Shown piece by piece: positions 19,661-30,173 of a stretch of 51,814 nucleotides of DNA (the first letter of the stretch is position 1; each line of letters starts with the position of its first letter). Made by a program: the position numbers and the translations under genes. The stretch covers positions 1 through 51,814 of the forward strand of contig VGHJ01000018.1 in NCBI GenBank assembly GCA_016868295.1. The letters are read 5' to 3'. The notes under the pieces are model-generated. The model was given only the letters and a program-made list of their open reading frames with translations. It was not told the DNA's origin and ran no database searches. This DNA is from Betaproteobacteria bacterium (GTDB lineage Bacteria; Pseudomonadota; Gammaproteobacteria; Burkholderiales; Rhodocyclaceae).

Positions 19661-21270
19661 GTCGCTTGTCCAGCGATGGATTGTCCGGCGATGCGGCCGG
19701 AGAGCACGCAGCCGCCGAGGAAGGTGCCTTCGAGGGCGCGCAGGCCGTGCATGCCGCCGCCGCCGAAGCCGGTCGCCTCGCCCGCGGCGTAGAGGCGCGG
19801 GATGGGGTTGCCGGCCGTGTCGAGCACGCGGCTCTCCAGGTCGGTCTGGATGCCGCCGAGGCTCTTGCGGCTGATGATCGACTCGCGGATGGCGATCAGC
19901 GGCAGCGCCTTGTGGTCGTGGATCTTCTGGAATTTGCAGGTGCGCACGCGGTCGCCCTTCCACTGGCGCAGGAGGGCGATGCGCTTCAGTTGCTCGTCCT
20001 CGAAGTGCGCCGGGCCGCGCGCGATCTCCGCGTCGTAGCGGCTGATGGCTTCGCCGAGGGCCTCCAGGTCAACCGCCCGGTCGCCCTGCAGGGCGTTCAT
20101 CTTGTCGACCAGCGCCGGCAGGGTGTCGGCGACGACGACGTCCGCGCACTTCTCCACCAGGGTGTCGACCAGCCAGCGGTTGCCGAAGAGGAGATCGCGC
20201 AGGAAGGCCAGCTTCTTCTTGTCGCGGATCGAGGGGTTGAACTCGGCGCCGGAGACGGCCAGTTCCTTCAGCGCGATCTTGCGGTTGAGGATTTGCCAGG
20301 AATATTGCCGCTCGGTGGCGCAGACGCGCGTCACCAGATCGCGCGTGTCGAAGCCGGTCACCAGCGGCGGGGCGAAGCGGCGGCCCTGCCAGTCCACCCA
20401 CAGCGCCGAGCGCGGCGGCACCACGGAGAGACCGTGGTTGGGCTTCCTTGGCTGCCAGTGGCGCACGCCGGCGGCGTAGTCCCACATCTTGTCGAGGTGG
20501 GTGAGGTTGCCGCCGAGCTTCCCCACGGCGTCGTGCAGCAGGCCGTCGGCGAACTTGTGCGAGCCGTTGAGCAGCGTCGTCGGGGGCGTGCGCCAGTCGC
20601 GGTGCCAGTGCTGCCGCACTTTCGCCAGATCGCCGCCGTTGAGGCCGCCGGCGGCGACGACGATGGCCTCGCCGAAGGCCTCGAAGGGCTCGCCGCCGTC
20701 TTCGAGCATGCCGTTGCAGCCGCTGATCTCGCCCATCAACGTGGTGAAGCCCTCGACGCGATGGCCGAAGTGCACGGCCAGCTTCGCCGCGTTCGGATGG
20801 TGGCGCAGCCGGGCGATGAGCTGAATGGCCAGCTCGCGGCCGGTGCCCCAGACGATGTGGAAGCGCGCCACCGAGTTGCCCTGCACGTGCAGGCCGCGCT
20901 CGATCCAGTGCGGCACGGGAAAGAACGCGATGCCGTTCCGCTTCAGCCACAGGTAGACCTCGTCGTGGCAGCGTCCGGTGTAGGCCTCGGCCCAGCGCCG
21001 CGGCCAGTGGTCTTCCGCGCCGAATTCGGCGAAGGCGCACCAGTCGGCGAAGGCCCGTGCGGGGGAATCCTGGATGCCGTTCTTTTGCTGCTCGCGGCTG
21101 CCGACGACGAAGATGCCGCCGAAACTCTCCTTCGCCAGGCCGCCGAAGTTCTCCTCGGCGTCGCGATCGAGCATCGTCACGCTCTTGCCCGCATCGAGCA
21201 GTTCGAGCGCGGTGCAGATGCCGGCCAGCCCCCCGCCGATGACGACGACGTCGCTCTTGTAGGTTCGCAT
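19657..21270 (-). CDS. FAD-binding dehydrogenase, fumarate-reductase/KstD-like
   Basis: A 537-residue flavoprotein of the FAD_binding_2 superfamily. The dinucleotide-binding motif VVVIGGGLAG lies at residues 8-17, and the C-terminal FAD motif reads YAAGEATGFGGGGMHG. This resembles flavoproteins related to 3-ketosteroid dehydrogenase and the fumarate reductase family. The substrate is not evident. It starts at ATG 21270 with a strong GGAGGAGA ribosome-binding site; the open frame upstream to 21372 lacks support. It is the first of three coupled genes. A redox step on a substrate shared with the TPP enzyme is inferred. Confidence 0.85.
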   Translation of the reverse strand: MRTYKSDVVVIGGGLAGICTALELLDAGKSVTMLDRDAEENFGGLAKESFGGIFVVGSREQQKNGIQDSPARAFADWCAFAEFGAEDHWPRRWAEAYTGRCHDEVYLWLKRNGIAFFPVPHWIERGLHVQGNSVARFHIVWGTGRELAIQLIARLRHHPNAAKLAVHFGHRVEGFTTLMGEISGCNGMLEDGGEPFEAFGEAIVVAAGGLNGGDLAKVRQHWHRDWRTPPTTLLNGSHKFADGLLHDAVGKLGGNLTHLDKMWDYAAGVRHWQPRKPNHGLSVVPPRSALWVDWQGRRFAPPLVTGFDTRDLVTRVCATERQYSWQILNRKIALKELAVSGAEFNPSIRDKKKLAFLRDLLFGNRWLVDTLVEKCADVVVADTLPALVDKMNALQGDRAVDLEALGEAISRYDAEIARGPAHFEDEQLKRIALLRQWKGDRVRTCKFQKIHDHKALPLIAIRESIISRKSLGGIQTDLESRVLDTAGNPIPRLYAAGEATGFGGGGMHGLRALEGTFLGGCVLSGRIAGQSIAGQAT

Positions 21271-22891
<1,621 letters not shown>

Positions 22892-22903
22892 GAGGGAGGG
22901 GAC

Positions 22904-23296
22904 ATGGAGCTTTTGGAATCCTTCGGCCTGCGCGAGATGGTGATCGGCACCGCCGTGCTGCTGGGCATCTACTCCGGCATCGTCATCATCCGCCTGGCGC
23001 GCATGAACCGCACGCCTCCGCCCGGGCCGGTGTGGAAGAAGGATCCGGCCGAATTCGGCCAGCAGGTGGTGAAGAGCGGCATCGAGGCGGAACTGGACGA
23101 GCTGCGCGGCGAGATCGCCGCGCTCAAGGATAAAGTCAGTCTGCTCGAGGCGGCGCGCAATGTCTCGCCGCAGTACGGCGAGGCGGTGGCGCTGGCGCAG
23201 CAGGGCCTCGCCGCGCACCAGATCGCCGAGCGCTGCGGCATCTCCGTGTCGGAAGCGGAGATGGTGCGCGCCTTGAGCAGGGCGAAGAACGAATGA
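22904..23296 (+). CDS. DUF2802 family membrane-anchored protein
   Basis: A 130-residue protein with one N-terminal membrane helix (about 11-30), a coiled-coil segment (about 60-85) and a C-terminal helix-turn-helix-like DUF2802 region (AAHQIAERCGISVSEAEMVRAL). The function is unknown. It follows metY by 12 bp and has a GGGAGGGGAC ribosome-binding site, almost identical to that of the next gene. A dispersed repeat copy lies in its coiled-coil codons. Confidence 0.8.
   Translation: MELLESFGLREMVIGTAVLLGIYSGIVIIRLARMNRTPPPGPVWKKDPAEFGQQVVKSGIEAELDELRGEIAALKDKVSLLEAARNVSPQYGEAVALAQQGLAAHQIAERCGISVSEAEMVRALSRAKNE
23129..23155 (+). repeat. Dispersed AAAGTCAGTC repeat, copy 4
   Basis: The core TAAAGTCAGTC is at 23131-23141, with a more degenerate tail ending in GGCGGCG. 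It lies in the DUF2802 gene in the sense orientation, where it encodes DKVSLLEA. Confidence 0.65.
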
Positions 23297-23315
23297 GGCA
23301 CATCAGGGAGGGGAC

Positions 23316-23918
23316 ATGGCGCCGGACGGAGAAGACCAGGGCGAACTGAAAAAAAAGCTGGTGCGCCGCATCGCCATTGCCGGCGTGGTGGCGGCCGCGT
23401 TGCTTGGCGGACTGGCGCTGTTCGAGCAGTTCCTGAGCGAAGGGCCGGCGCCGGTGGCCTCGGCGCCGCCCGTCGCCGCACCCGCCGCACCGCCCGCGCC
23501 GCCGGCGGAGGAAAGGAAGCAAGCGCCGCCGCCCGAGGAGAAGAAGGAGGAGGTCAGGGCCGAGCCCGAGAAGACCGAAACGCCGCTGGCGCCGCCGCCC
23601 GCCGCCGCGCCGGCTGCGCCGGCGAGGAAGGAAACGGCCACGACGGTGAAGAAGGCCGAGACGGCCGCGCCGCCGCCGAATGCCGACCCCGCCCCGGCCG
23701 TCGCGCGCAGCTACCGCGTGCAGATGGGCGTGTTCACCAGCGCGTCGAATGCCGAGGAGCTGCGCACGAAACTGGAGCAGGCGGGCATTCCGGCCTACGT
23801 CGAGTCGCGCGTGCAGGTCGGCCCCTTCAAGTCGCAGCAGGAGGCCGAAGCGGCGCGGCGCAAGCTGAAGGAACTCGGCCTCGGCCCGGGCCTGCTGCTG
23901 CCCCCACAGAAAAAATAG
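23316..23918 (+). CDS. SPOR-domain protein, DedD-like
   Basis: A 200-residue protein with a single membrane helix (about 18-40), a long Pro/Ala/Glu-rich periplasmic linker (about 44-130) and a C-terminal SPOR domain (about 130-195, RSYRVQMGVFTSASNAEEL). SPOR domains bind denuded septal peptidoglycan, so a role at the division site is expected. The length and layout match DedD. It probably forms one operon with metY and the DUF2802 gene. Confidence 0.85.
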   Translation: MAPDGEDQGELKKKLVRRIAIAGVVAAALLGGLALFEQFLSEGPAPVASAPPVAAPAAPPAPPAEERKQAPPPEEKKEEVRAEPEKTETPLAPPPAAAPAAPARKETATTVKKAETAAPPPNADPAPAVARSYRVQMGVFTSASNAEELRTKLEQAGIPAYVESRVQVGPFKSQQEAEAARRKLKELGLGPGLLLPPQKK

Positions 23919-23922
23919 CTAC

Positions 23923-25401
23923 CTAGAAAAGACCCAGCACCGCGGCGAAGGGCAGGGCCGAGCGCGGCCGGTAGGCGATGCGCCAGAGGCCGCCGTGGGC
24001 GGCCCGGTCCATGAAGCGCTGCGCCGGATGCGAATAGTCGTTCGCGCCGATGCGCAGGTCGTGCACCAGCAGCGCCGCCATCAGCGCGTTCGCGGTGTCC
24101 GGCTCGAAGACCTCCACGCCGAAGTGATGGGCGCCGTCGTAGGCGGCGGCGAGCGCCTTGTTCTTCACCACCGAGCGGGTGCGCGTGGCCGGCGCCACGT
24201 TGGCCGAGACGCGCCGGTTGCCCGCATCGATGGCGCGCCACTGCTGCAGGCGCTTGGCGAGCAGGTAGTTGGCGCCCTGCTGCGCCACCAGCGCGTCGAC
24301 GACGCCGGCGCGGCCGCCGCCGCAATCGACCAGACCGTCCACGTTCGGCGCGAAGAAGCGACCGCCGCTCAGGGCGTGCAGCGGCGCCTGCAGGACGGCC
24401 TTGGCGCCGCGCGCCTCCCACGCCTGCATGGCCGCCGATGCCGCCGCTTCCGGTACGGCGAACACATCGGTCGGGCTGAGCAGCCAGGCCGGCACGATGT
24501 CCTCGCGCCGCGCCATCAGGCTGGCGACGATGGCGTCCATGGCGAGCGAGACGCGCAGGTGCTCCGCGCCGTCGAGATAGGCATAGCTGCCGATCGCCAG
24601 CGGGCCAGGCAGGGCGGCCAGCCAGTCGCGGATCTCCGGCGTTTCGGTGAGCAGGTCGGCGCCCGCCTTGTAGGCCAGCGTGGGGTCGTCGGGCGGGAGC
24701 GGTTCGTGCATGGGCAGCAACACGCGGCCGTTGCCGCTGCGGGCGGTGGCGATGATGCGGCCCCAGGCCGGCGTGCCGGGAAGGTCGATGACAGCGAGAT
24801 TGGCGCGCCAGCTCACCAGCGTCGGCAGCGGGCCCAGTTCGGCCCCGGCGCCGAGCACCGCGACATGCCAGTCGGACAGGTCGAGCCAGTCTGGATGGGC
24901 GATTACCTCGCCGATCGCCGCTGCGAAGGAGGGCTCGACGGCGCCGGCGGCGACCCAGGCGTCGAGCTGGCGGCGCAGATCGTCCCCGCCCAGGCGACGC
25001 CCCCGATAGGGCACGGCGAGTTCGGGACGCGCATCGCCGCGCCCGATGAGGGTGACGGTCTCGAAAGCGAGCTGTCCGGGCTGCGCTATCGCCTCTCGCA
25101 GCGGCAGGGCGCCGCCGGCGCGCAGGAATTCGAAGCGGTCGTGCAGGGCGGCGAGGCCGGCGCGGGCGATCGATCGCATCGCCGACGCGTCCGCCAGGCC
25201 GAGTTCGACCGTGCGGCGCGCGTGGCGCATGTAGCCGGTGTGCCAGCGGTCCTCGGCAAGGGCGGCGCGCGCGGCGTCGGGCGAGACCGCGGCCAGCGCC
25301 GCGGCGAAAATCTCGCGCCCGGCCGCCAGCGTGCTGCGACGGCCGTCGGCGCCGGCCGGGAAGGCGATGCCGCTCGGGGTTTTTCGAGTATCCTCGTCCA
25401 T
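23923..25401 (-). CDS. Conserved protein of unknown function with Rossmann-like motif
   Basis: A 492-residue protein I cannot assign to a named family. It has no signal peptide. Near residues 182-195 it reads WHVAVLGAGAELGPL, a glycine-rich loop after a beta strand, followed by LAVIDLP at the end of the next strand, which suggests a nucleotide-binding Rossmann fold. The C-terminal third has several conserved-looking aromatic and Asn/His stretches (RIGANDYSHPAQRFMDRA). It converges on the SPOR gene (5-bp gap) and is divergent from ridA over a 53-bp spacer. Confidence 0.75.
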   Translation of the reverse strand: MDEDTRKTPSGIAFPAGADGRRSTLAAGREIFAAALAAVSPDAARAALAEDRWHTGYMRHARRTVELGLADASAMRSIARAGLAALHDRFEFLRAGGALPLREAIAQPGQLAFETVTLIGRGDARPELAVPYRGRRLGGDDLRRQLDAWVAAGAVEPSFAAAIGEVIAHPDWLDLSDWHVAVLGAGAELGPLPTLVSWRANLAVIDLPGTPAWGRIIATARSGNGRVLLPMHEPLPPDDPTLAYKAGADLLTETPEIRDWLAALPGPLAIGSYAYLDGAEHLRVSLAMDAIVASLMARREDIVPAWLLSPTDVFAVPEAAASAAMQAWEARGAKAVLQAPLHALSGGRFFAPNVDGLVDCGGGRAGVVDALVAQQGANYLLAKRLQQWRAIDAGNRRVSANVAPATRTRSVVKNKALAAAYDGAHHFGVEVFEPDTANALMAALLVHDLRIGANDYSHPAQRFMDRAAHGGLWRIAYRPRSALPFAAVLGLF

Positions 25402-25454
25402 CCGGGAAACCGGTCCAGTAATATTGGAATCCTGCCGATTCTACAGGACGCGCC

Positions 25455-25835
25455 ATGAACAGGAAGATCATCGCCACGACAAACGCTCCCGCCGCCATCG
25501 GCCCCTATTCGCAGGCCGTGCAGAGCGGCAACACCGTCCACCTCTCCGGCCAGATCGGCCTCGACCCGGCCACCATGCAGATGGCCGAAGGCATCGATGC
25601 GCAGATCGCCCGCGTCTTCGACAACCTGAAGGCCGTCGCGGCGGCGGCCGGCGGCTCGCTCGCCGACGCCGTCAAGGTCAACATCTACGTCACCGACCTC
25701 GCCAACTTCGCCAAGGTGAACGACGCCATGGCGCAGGCCTTCAGCCAGCCCTACCCGGCCCGCGCCACGGTGCAGGTGGCGGCGCTGCCGCGCGGCGCGC
25801 TGGTGGAAATCGACGCGGTGCTCGTGCTGGGGTGA
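25455..25835 (+). CDS. ridA: RidA family enamine/imine deaminase
   Basis: A 126-residue YjgF/YER057c/UK114 protein. It hydrolyses reactive 2-aminoacrylate and related enamines released by PLP enzymes. The substrate-binding Arg103 (YPARATVQV) and the Glu118 region (LVEIDAV) are in place. It acts as a cytoplasmic trimer. Its TGA stop overlaps a GTG that can start recG (GTGA), suggesting an ancestral coupled pair. Confidence 0.92.
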   Translation: MNRKIIATTNAPAAIGPYSQAVQSGNTVHLSGQIGLDPATMQMAEGIDAQIARVFDNLKAVAAAAGGSLADAVKVNIYVTDLANFAKVNDAMAQAFSQPYPARATVQVAALPRGALVEIDAVLVLG

Positions 25836-27949
25836 GCGCCGTCCGCCGGGCCGCCCCAAGGACGGCGCAGCCAAAGGCACGGAGCCGCGCAGCGGCGAAC
25901 AACCGTCACCCCCTTCCCGGGGAAGGGGGTCGGGGGGAAGGCGGTCCGTTGGCGGCCAGGCTGGCAAGGCTCGGCATCCGCACGCGGGACGACCTCGTCC
26001 TGCACCTGCCGTTGCGCTACGAGGACGAAACCCGCCTCACCGCCATCGCCGACCTGCGGCCCGGCGTTCCCGCCCAGGTCGAGGCGGAGATCGTCGAATC
26101 CTCCGTGCAGTACCGGCCGCGCCGCCAGCTCGTGGTGCGCGTGCAGGGCGCCGGCGGCGGCGAGCTGGTGCTGCGCTTCCTCAACTTCTACGGCAGCCAG
26201 ACGAAGCAGCTTGCCGTCGGCCGCCGGCTGCGCATCTTCGGCGAACCGCGCGGCGGCTTCCTCGGCGACGAGATGGTGCATCCGCGCTACCGCCTCGTCT
26301 CCGAGGACGAGCCGTTGCCGGAGGCGATGACGCCGATCTATCCCACGACCGCCGGCCTCTCGCAGCTCGCCTTGCGCAAGTGCATCGACCTCGCGCTGAA
26401 ACAGGCCGGTCTCGGCGAGACCCTGCCCGAGCCGCTGCGCAAGAAACATCGCCTCGTTCCTTTTTCCGACAGCGTCGCGCTGCTGCACCACCCGACGCCC
26501 GCAACCTCGCTGGCCGAACTCTCCGACCGAGCGCATCCGGCCTGGCGCCGCATCAAGTTCGACGAACTGCTCGCCCAGCAGCTCAGCCTGCGTCGCGCGC
26601 ATGAAGCGCGCCGCGCCAAGACCGCACCGCGTCTTCCGGTGAAAGGTACGCTGACGAAGCAGCTGCTCGCCGCGTTGCCCTTCAAGCTCACCGCCGCGCA
26701 GATCCGTGTCTGGCGCGAGATCGCGCACGATCTGGGTGAGCCGCATCCCATGCAGCGCCTGCTGCAGGGCGACGTCGGCAGCGGCAAGACCGTGGTCGCC
26801 GCGCTGGCCATGCTGCAGGCGGTGGAAAACGGTCACCAGGCGGCGCTGATGGCGCCGACCGAGATCCTCGCGGAGCAGCATTACCGGAAGCTCACGCAGT
26901 GGCTGGCGCCGCTCGGCCTGGAGATCGCCTGGCTCTCGGGCAGCCTGAAGAAGAAGGACAAGGCGGCGATGGCCGAGGCGATTTCATCCGGCCGCGCGCC
27001 GCTCGCCATCGGCACGCATGCCCTCATCGAGGAGACGGTGGATTTTTCGCGCCTCGGCCTCGCCATCATCGACGAGCAGCACCGCTTCGGCGTGCGCCAG
27101 CGACTGACTTTGCGCGAGAAGGGGAAGAATCCCCACCAGCTCATGATGTCGGCCACGCCGATCCCGCGCACGCTGGCCATGAGCTATTACGCCGACCTCG
27201 ACGTCTCGGTGATCGACGAATTGCCGCCGGGCAGGAAGCCCGTGCTGACCAAGCTGGTGTCGGAAGCGCGCCGCGACGAAGTCATCGCCCGCATCCGCGA
27301 CGCCTGCGCGGCGGGGCGGCAGGCCTACTGGGTCTGCCCGTTGATTGAGGAGTCCGAGAAGCTGCAGTTGCAGACGGCGGTGGACACCTTCGAGCGCCTG
27401 CGCGCCGAGCTGCCGGAGCTGAAGGTCGGCCTGGTGCACGGCCGCTTGAAGGGCGAGGAGAAGGCCGCCGTGATGGGCGACTTCGCCGCCGGGAAAATCC
27501 AGCTCCTCGTCGCCACCACGGTGATCGAGGTCGGCGTGGATGTGCCCAACGCCTCGCTCATGGTGGTCGAGCATGCCGAGCGCTTCGGCCTCTCGCAGCT
27601 GCACCAGCTGCGCGGCCGCGTCGGCCGAGGCGCCGACGAATCGGCCTGCATCCTGCTCTACGCGCACCCGCTCGGTGAAACGGCGCGGGCGCGCCTGAAG
27701 GTGATCTTCGAAAACGCCGACGGCTTCGAGATCGCGCGCCAGGACCTGCACCTGCGCGGCCCCGGCGAATTCCTCGGCAGCCGCCAGAGCGGCGTGCCGC
27801 TGCTGCGCTACGCCGACCTCGAGGCCGACGCCGACCTGCTCGACGCCGCGCGCGCGGCGGCGGAGACGATGCTCAGGGAACACCCCGACGCGGCGGACCG
27901 CCACGTCGAGCGCTGGCTGGGCGGGCGAAGGGAGCTGCTCAAGGTTTGA
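25832..27949 (+). CDS. recG: ATP-dependent DNA helicase RecG
   Basis: A RecG helicase, which remodels stalled forks and Holliday junctions. The wedge/OB region starts at about residue 40 ([28 protein letters not shown]). Walker A is [14 protein letters not shown], the DExH box is DEQHRFG, and QLRGRVGRG marks the helicase C-terminus. The start is ambiguous. The GTG at 25832 overlaps the ridA stop and gives 705 residues but translates a dispersed palindromic repeat as residues 3-38. A TTG at 25949, just after a GGGGGAAGG ribosome-binding-like site, gives 666 residues. E. coli RecG has 693. The repeat has apparently replaced or displaced the normal N-terminus. Confidence 0.9.
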   Translation: MSAVRRAAPRTAQPKARSRAAANNRHPLPGEGGRGEGGPLAARLARLGIRTRDDLVLHLPLRYEDETRLTAIADLRPGVPAQVEAEIVESSVQYRPRRQLVVRVQGAGGGELVLRFLNFYGSQTKQLAVGRRLRIFGEPRGGFLGDEMVHPRYRLVSEDEPLPEAMTPIYPTTAGLSQLALRKCIDLALKQAGLGETLPEPLRKKHRLVPFSDSVALLHHPTPATSLAELSDRAHPAWRRIKFDELLAQQLSLRRAHEARRAKTAPRLPVKGTLTKQLLAALPFKLTAAQIRVWREIAHDLGEPHPMQRLLQGDVGSGKTVVAALAMLQAVENGHQAALMAPTEILAEQHYRKLTQWLAPLGLEIAWLSGSLKKKDKAAMAEAISSGRAPLAIGTHALIEETVDFSRLGLAIIDEQHRFGVRQRLTLREKGKNPHQLMMSATPIPRTLAMSYYADLDVSVIDELPPGRKPVLTKLVSEARRDEVIARIRDACAAGRQAYWVCPLIEESEKLQLQTAVDTFERLRAELPELKVGLVHGRLKGEEKAAVMGDFAAGKIQLLVATTVIEVGVDVPNASLMVVEHAERFGLSQLHQLRGRVGRGADESACILLYAHPLGETARARLKVIFENADGFEIARQDLHLRGPGEFLGSRQSGVPLLRYADLEADADLLDAARAAAETMLREHPDAADRHVERWLGGRRELLKV
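25843..25937 (+). repeat. Palindromic dispersed repeat at the 5' end of recG
   Basis: A roughly 95-bp element beginning CCGCCGGGCCGCCCCAAG and ending with a CCCCCTTCCC/GGGAAGGGGG hairpin. An inverted copy lies at 30061-30149. The outer parts and the GCGAACAACCGTCACC block are shared, while the centre differs. It sits inside the reading frame if recG starts at the GTG coupled to ridA. Confidence 0.8.
27088..27112 (-). repeat. Dispersed AAAGTCAGTC repeat, copy 5
   Basis: The core CAAAGTCAGTC reads on the minus strand (27112-27102), with the tail GCTGGCGCACGCCG. It is within recG, where it encodes QRLTLRE using codons (ACT, TTG) that are rare in this GC-rich region. Confidence 0.65.
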
Positions 27950-28004
27950 ACCGGTCGCGGCCGCTCCCGGGTAAAATTCCCCCATTCTTGGGGAGAAAGC
28001 CGCA

Positions 28005-30056
28005 ATGCCGAAATACAGCACCGATGCCATCCGCGCCGTCGCCCTCGTCGGGCACGGCGGTGCGGGCAAGACCACCCTGGCCGAGGCCCTGCTCGCCGCC
28101 GCCGGCGCGATCAAGACGCCGGGCAGCGTGGAGAAGGGCAACACCGTCTGCGACCATGACCCGCTGGAGAAGGCGGCGGGTCATTCGTTGCAGTCGGCCC
28201 TGGTCAACTTCGCCTGGCGCGACACCCACGTGCACCTCATCGACACGCCGGGCTACCCGGACTTTTCCGGCCAGGCCATCGGCGCGCTCGCCGGTGTCGA
28301 GACGGCGCTGGCGGTGATCAACGCCCAGGCCGGCATCGAGCTCGCCACCGAGCGCATGATGCGGCTCGCCGCCGGCCGCGGCCTGGCACGCATGATCGTC
28401 ATCAACAAGATCGACGCCGACAACCTCGATCTCGCCGGCCTGGTGCGGCAGATCCGCGAGCGCTTCGGCAAGGAGTGCATGCTGCTCGACCTGCCCGCCC
28501 ACGAGCGCCACGACGTCGTCGAGGTGCTCGGCCACGCCGCAGGCGATGCCGACTTCTCCTCGGTGGCGGAGGCCCACCGCGCCCTCATCGACCAGGTCGT
28601 CGAGGAGGACGAGACCCTGCTGGCGCGCTATCTGGAGGACGGCGCCGATCCGACGCCGGAGGAGCTGCATGCGCCCTTCGAGAAGGCGCTGCGCGCCGGC
28701 CACCTGGTGCCGATCCTGTTCGTCTCGGCCAAGACCGGCGCCGGTGTGCGCGAACTGCTCGACGTGCTGGCGACGCTGGCGCCGAATCCGGCCGAAGGCA
28801 ATCCGCCGCCCTTTTATCGCGGCGAGCCGGGCGGGCCGACGCAGGCCTTCCAGGCCGTGCCCGATGCATCGAAGCACGTGCTGGCCCACGTCTTCAAGGT
28901 CATCGTCGATCCCTTCGTCGGCAAGCTCGGCGTCTTTCGCGTGCACCAGGGCACGGTGCGCAAGGACACCCAGCTTTTCGTCGGCGACGGCAAGAAGCCC
29001 TTCCGCACCGGCCATCTCTTCATGCTGCAGGGCAAGGACTACGTCGAGGTGGATGAGCTGCTGCCGGGCGACATCGGCGCCGTGGCAAAGGTGGAGGAGA
29101 TCGCCTTCGACAGCGTGCTGCACGACTCCCACGACGAGGACCACATCCACCTCAGGCCGCTCGAGCTGCCCAAGCCCATGCAGGGCCTGGCCGTGGAAAC
29201 CACGCGCAAGGGCGACGAGCAGCGCCTCTTCGACGTGCTGCACAGGCTGGAGCTGGAGGATCCCTGTTTCGTCGTCGAGCGCCATCCGACCACCCACGAG
29301 ACGGTGATCCGCGGCCTCGGCGAGATGCACCTGAAGTCGAAGCTGGAGAAAATGGCCCAGCAGTACAAGATGGAGGTGAAGACGGCGCCGCCGCTGATTC
29401 CCTACCGCGAGACCGTGCAGCGCCGCGCCGAGGGCCATTGCCGGCACAAGAAGCAGAGCGGCGGCGCCGGCCAGTTCGGCGAGGTGTTCCTGCGCATCGA
29501 GCCGCTCGAGCGCGGCGCCGGCTTCGAGTTCGTCGACCACGTCAAGGGCGGCGTCATTCCCGGCGTGTTCATCCCGGCGGTGGAGAAGGGCGTGCGCCGT
29601 GCGCTCGCCGAGGGCGTCGTCGCCGGCTTTCCGGTCGAGGACATCCGCGTCATCGTCTATGACGGCAAGACCCATCCGGTGGACGGCAAGGAGGTCGCCT
29701 TCGCCACGGCCGGGCGCAAGGCCACGGTCGAGGCCATCCGCGCCGCGGCGCCGATCGTGCTCGAGCCGATCGTGAACATCGAGATCGTCGGGCCGGAGTC
29801 GGCCATCGGCGACCTCACCGGCGACCTCTCCGGCAAGCGCGGCCACATCACCGGCACCGACAGCCGCGGCGGCGGCATGGGCGCCGTCTCCGGCCAGGTG
29901 CCGCTGGCCGAGCTGACCGACTTCCAGTCGCGCCTGAAGTCGCTCACCGGCGGGCGCGGCAGCTACGCCATCGAGTTCAGCCACTATGCCCAGGTGCCGC
30001 CGCAGACGCAGGGCCAGATGGCGGCGAAGTTCCGCCTCCATGAGGAAGACGATTGA
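28005..30056 (+). CDS. Elongation factor G-like GTPase (EF-G paralogue)
   Basis: A 683-residue translational GTPase with EF-G domain order. G1 is GHGGAGKTT (16-24), G3 is DTPGY (80-84) and G4 is NKID (134-137). Domain IV and the C-terminal EF-G fold (GPESAIGDLTGDLSGKRGHI) are present. The switch regions diverge from the housekeeping FusA and there is no rpsL/rpsG/tuf context, so this is an EF-G2-like paralogue of uncertain role. It lies between recG and a dispersed repeat. A TAAAAT box about 30 bp upstream may serve as its -10. Confidence 0.88.
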   Translation: MPKYSTDAIRAVALVGHGGAGKTTLAEALLAAAGAIKTPGSVEKGNTVCDHDPLEKAAGHSLQSALVNFAWRDTHVHLIDTPGYPDFSGQAIGALAGVETALAVINAQAGIELATERMMRLAAGRGLARMIVINKIDADNLDLAGLVRQIRERFGKECMLLDLPAHERHDVVEVLGHAAGDADFSSVAEAHRALIDQVVEEDETLLARYLEDGADPTPEELHAPFEKALRAGHLVPILFVSAKTGAGVRELLDVLATLAPNPAEGNPPPFYRGEPGGPTQAFQAVPDASKHVLAHVFKVIVDPFVGKLGVFRVHQGTVRKDTQLFVGDGKKPFRTGHLFMLQGKDYVEVDELLPGDIGAVAKVEEIAFDSVLHDSHDEDHIHLRPLELPKPMQGLAVETTRKGDEQRLFDVLHRLELEDPCFVVERHPTTHETVIRGLGEMHLKSKLEKMAQQYKMEVKTAPPLIPYRETVQRRAEGHCRHKKQSGGAGQFGEVFLRIEPLERGAGFEFVDHVKGGVIPGVFIPAVEKGVRRALAEGVVAGFPVEDIRVIVYDGKTHPVDGKEVAFATAGRKATVEAIRAAAPIVLEPIVNIEIVGPESAIGDLTGDLSGKRGHITGTDSRGGGMGAVSGQVPLAELTDFQSRLKSLTGGRGSYAIEFSHYAQVPPQTQGQMAAKFRLHEEDD

Positions 30057-30060
30057 CCTG

Positions 30061-30149
30061 CCCCCCAGCCCCCTTCCCGAGGAAGGGGGTGACGGTTGTT
30101 CGCTTCGCTCCATGTCGTTGACTGGCCCCGCCTTGGGGCGGCCCGGCGG
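30061..30149 (-). repeat. Palindromic dispersed repeat, inverted copy
   Basis: The reverse complement of the element at 25843-25937. It shares the CCGCCGGGCCGCCCCAAG start, the GCGAACAACCGTCACC block and the CCCCTTCC hairpin, with a different centre. It fills most of the gap between the EF-G paralogue and ubiA. Confidence 0.8.
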
Positions 30150-30173
30150 CGGGGCGGCGATGTAGAATCCCCT

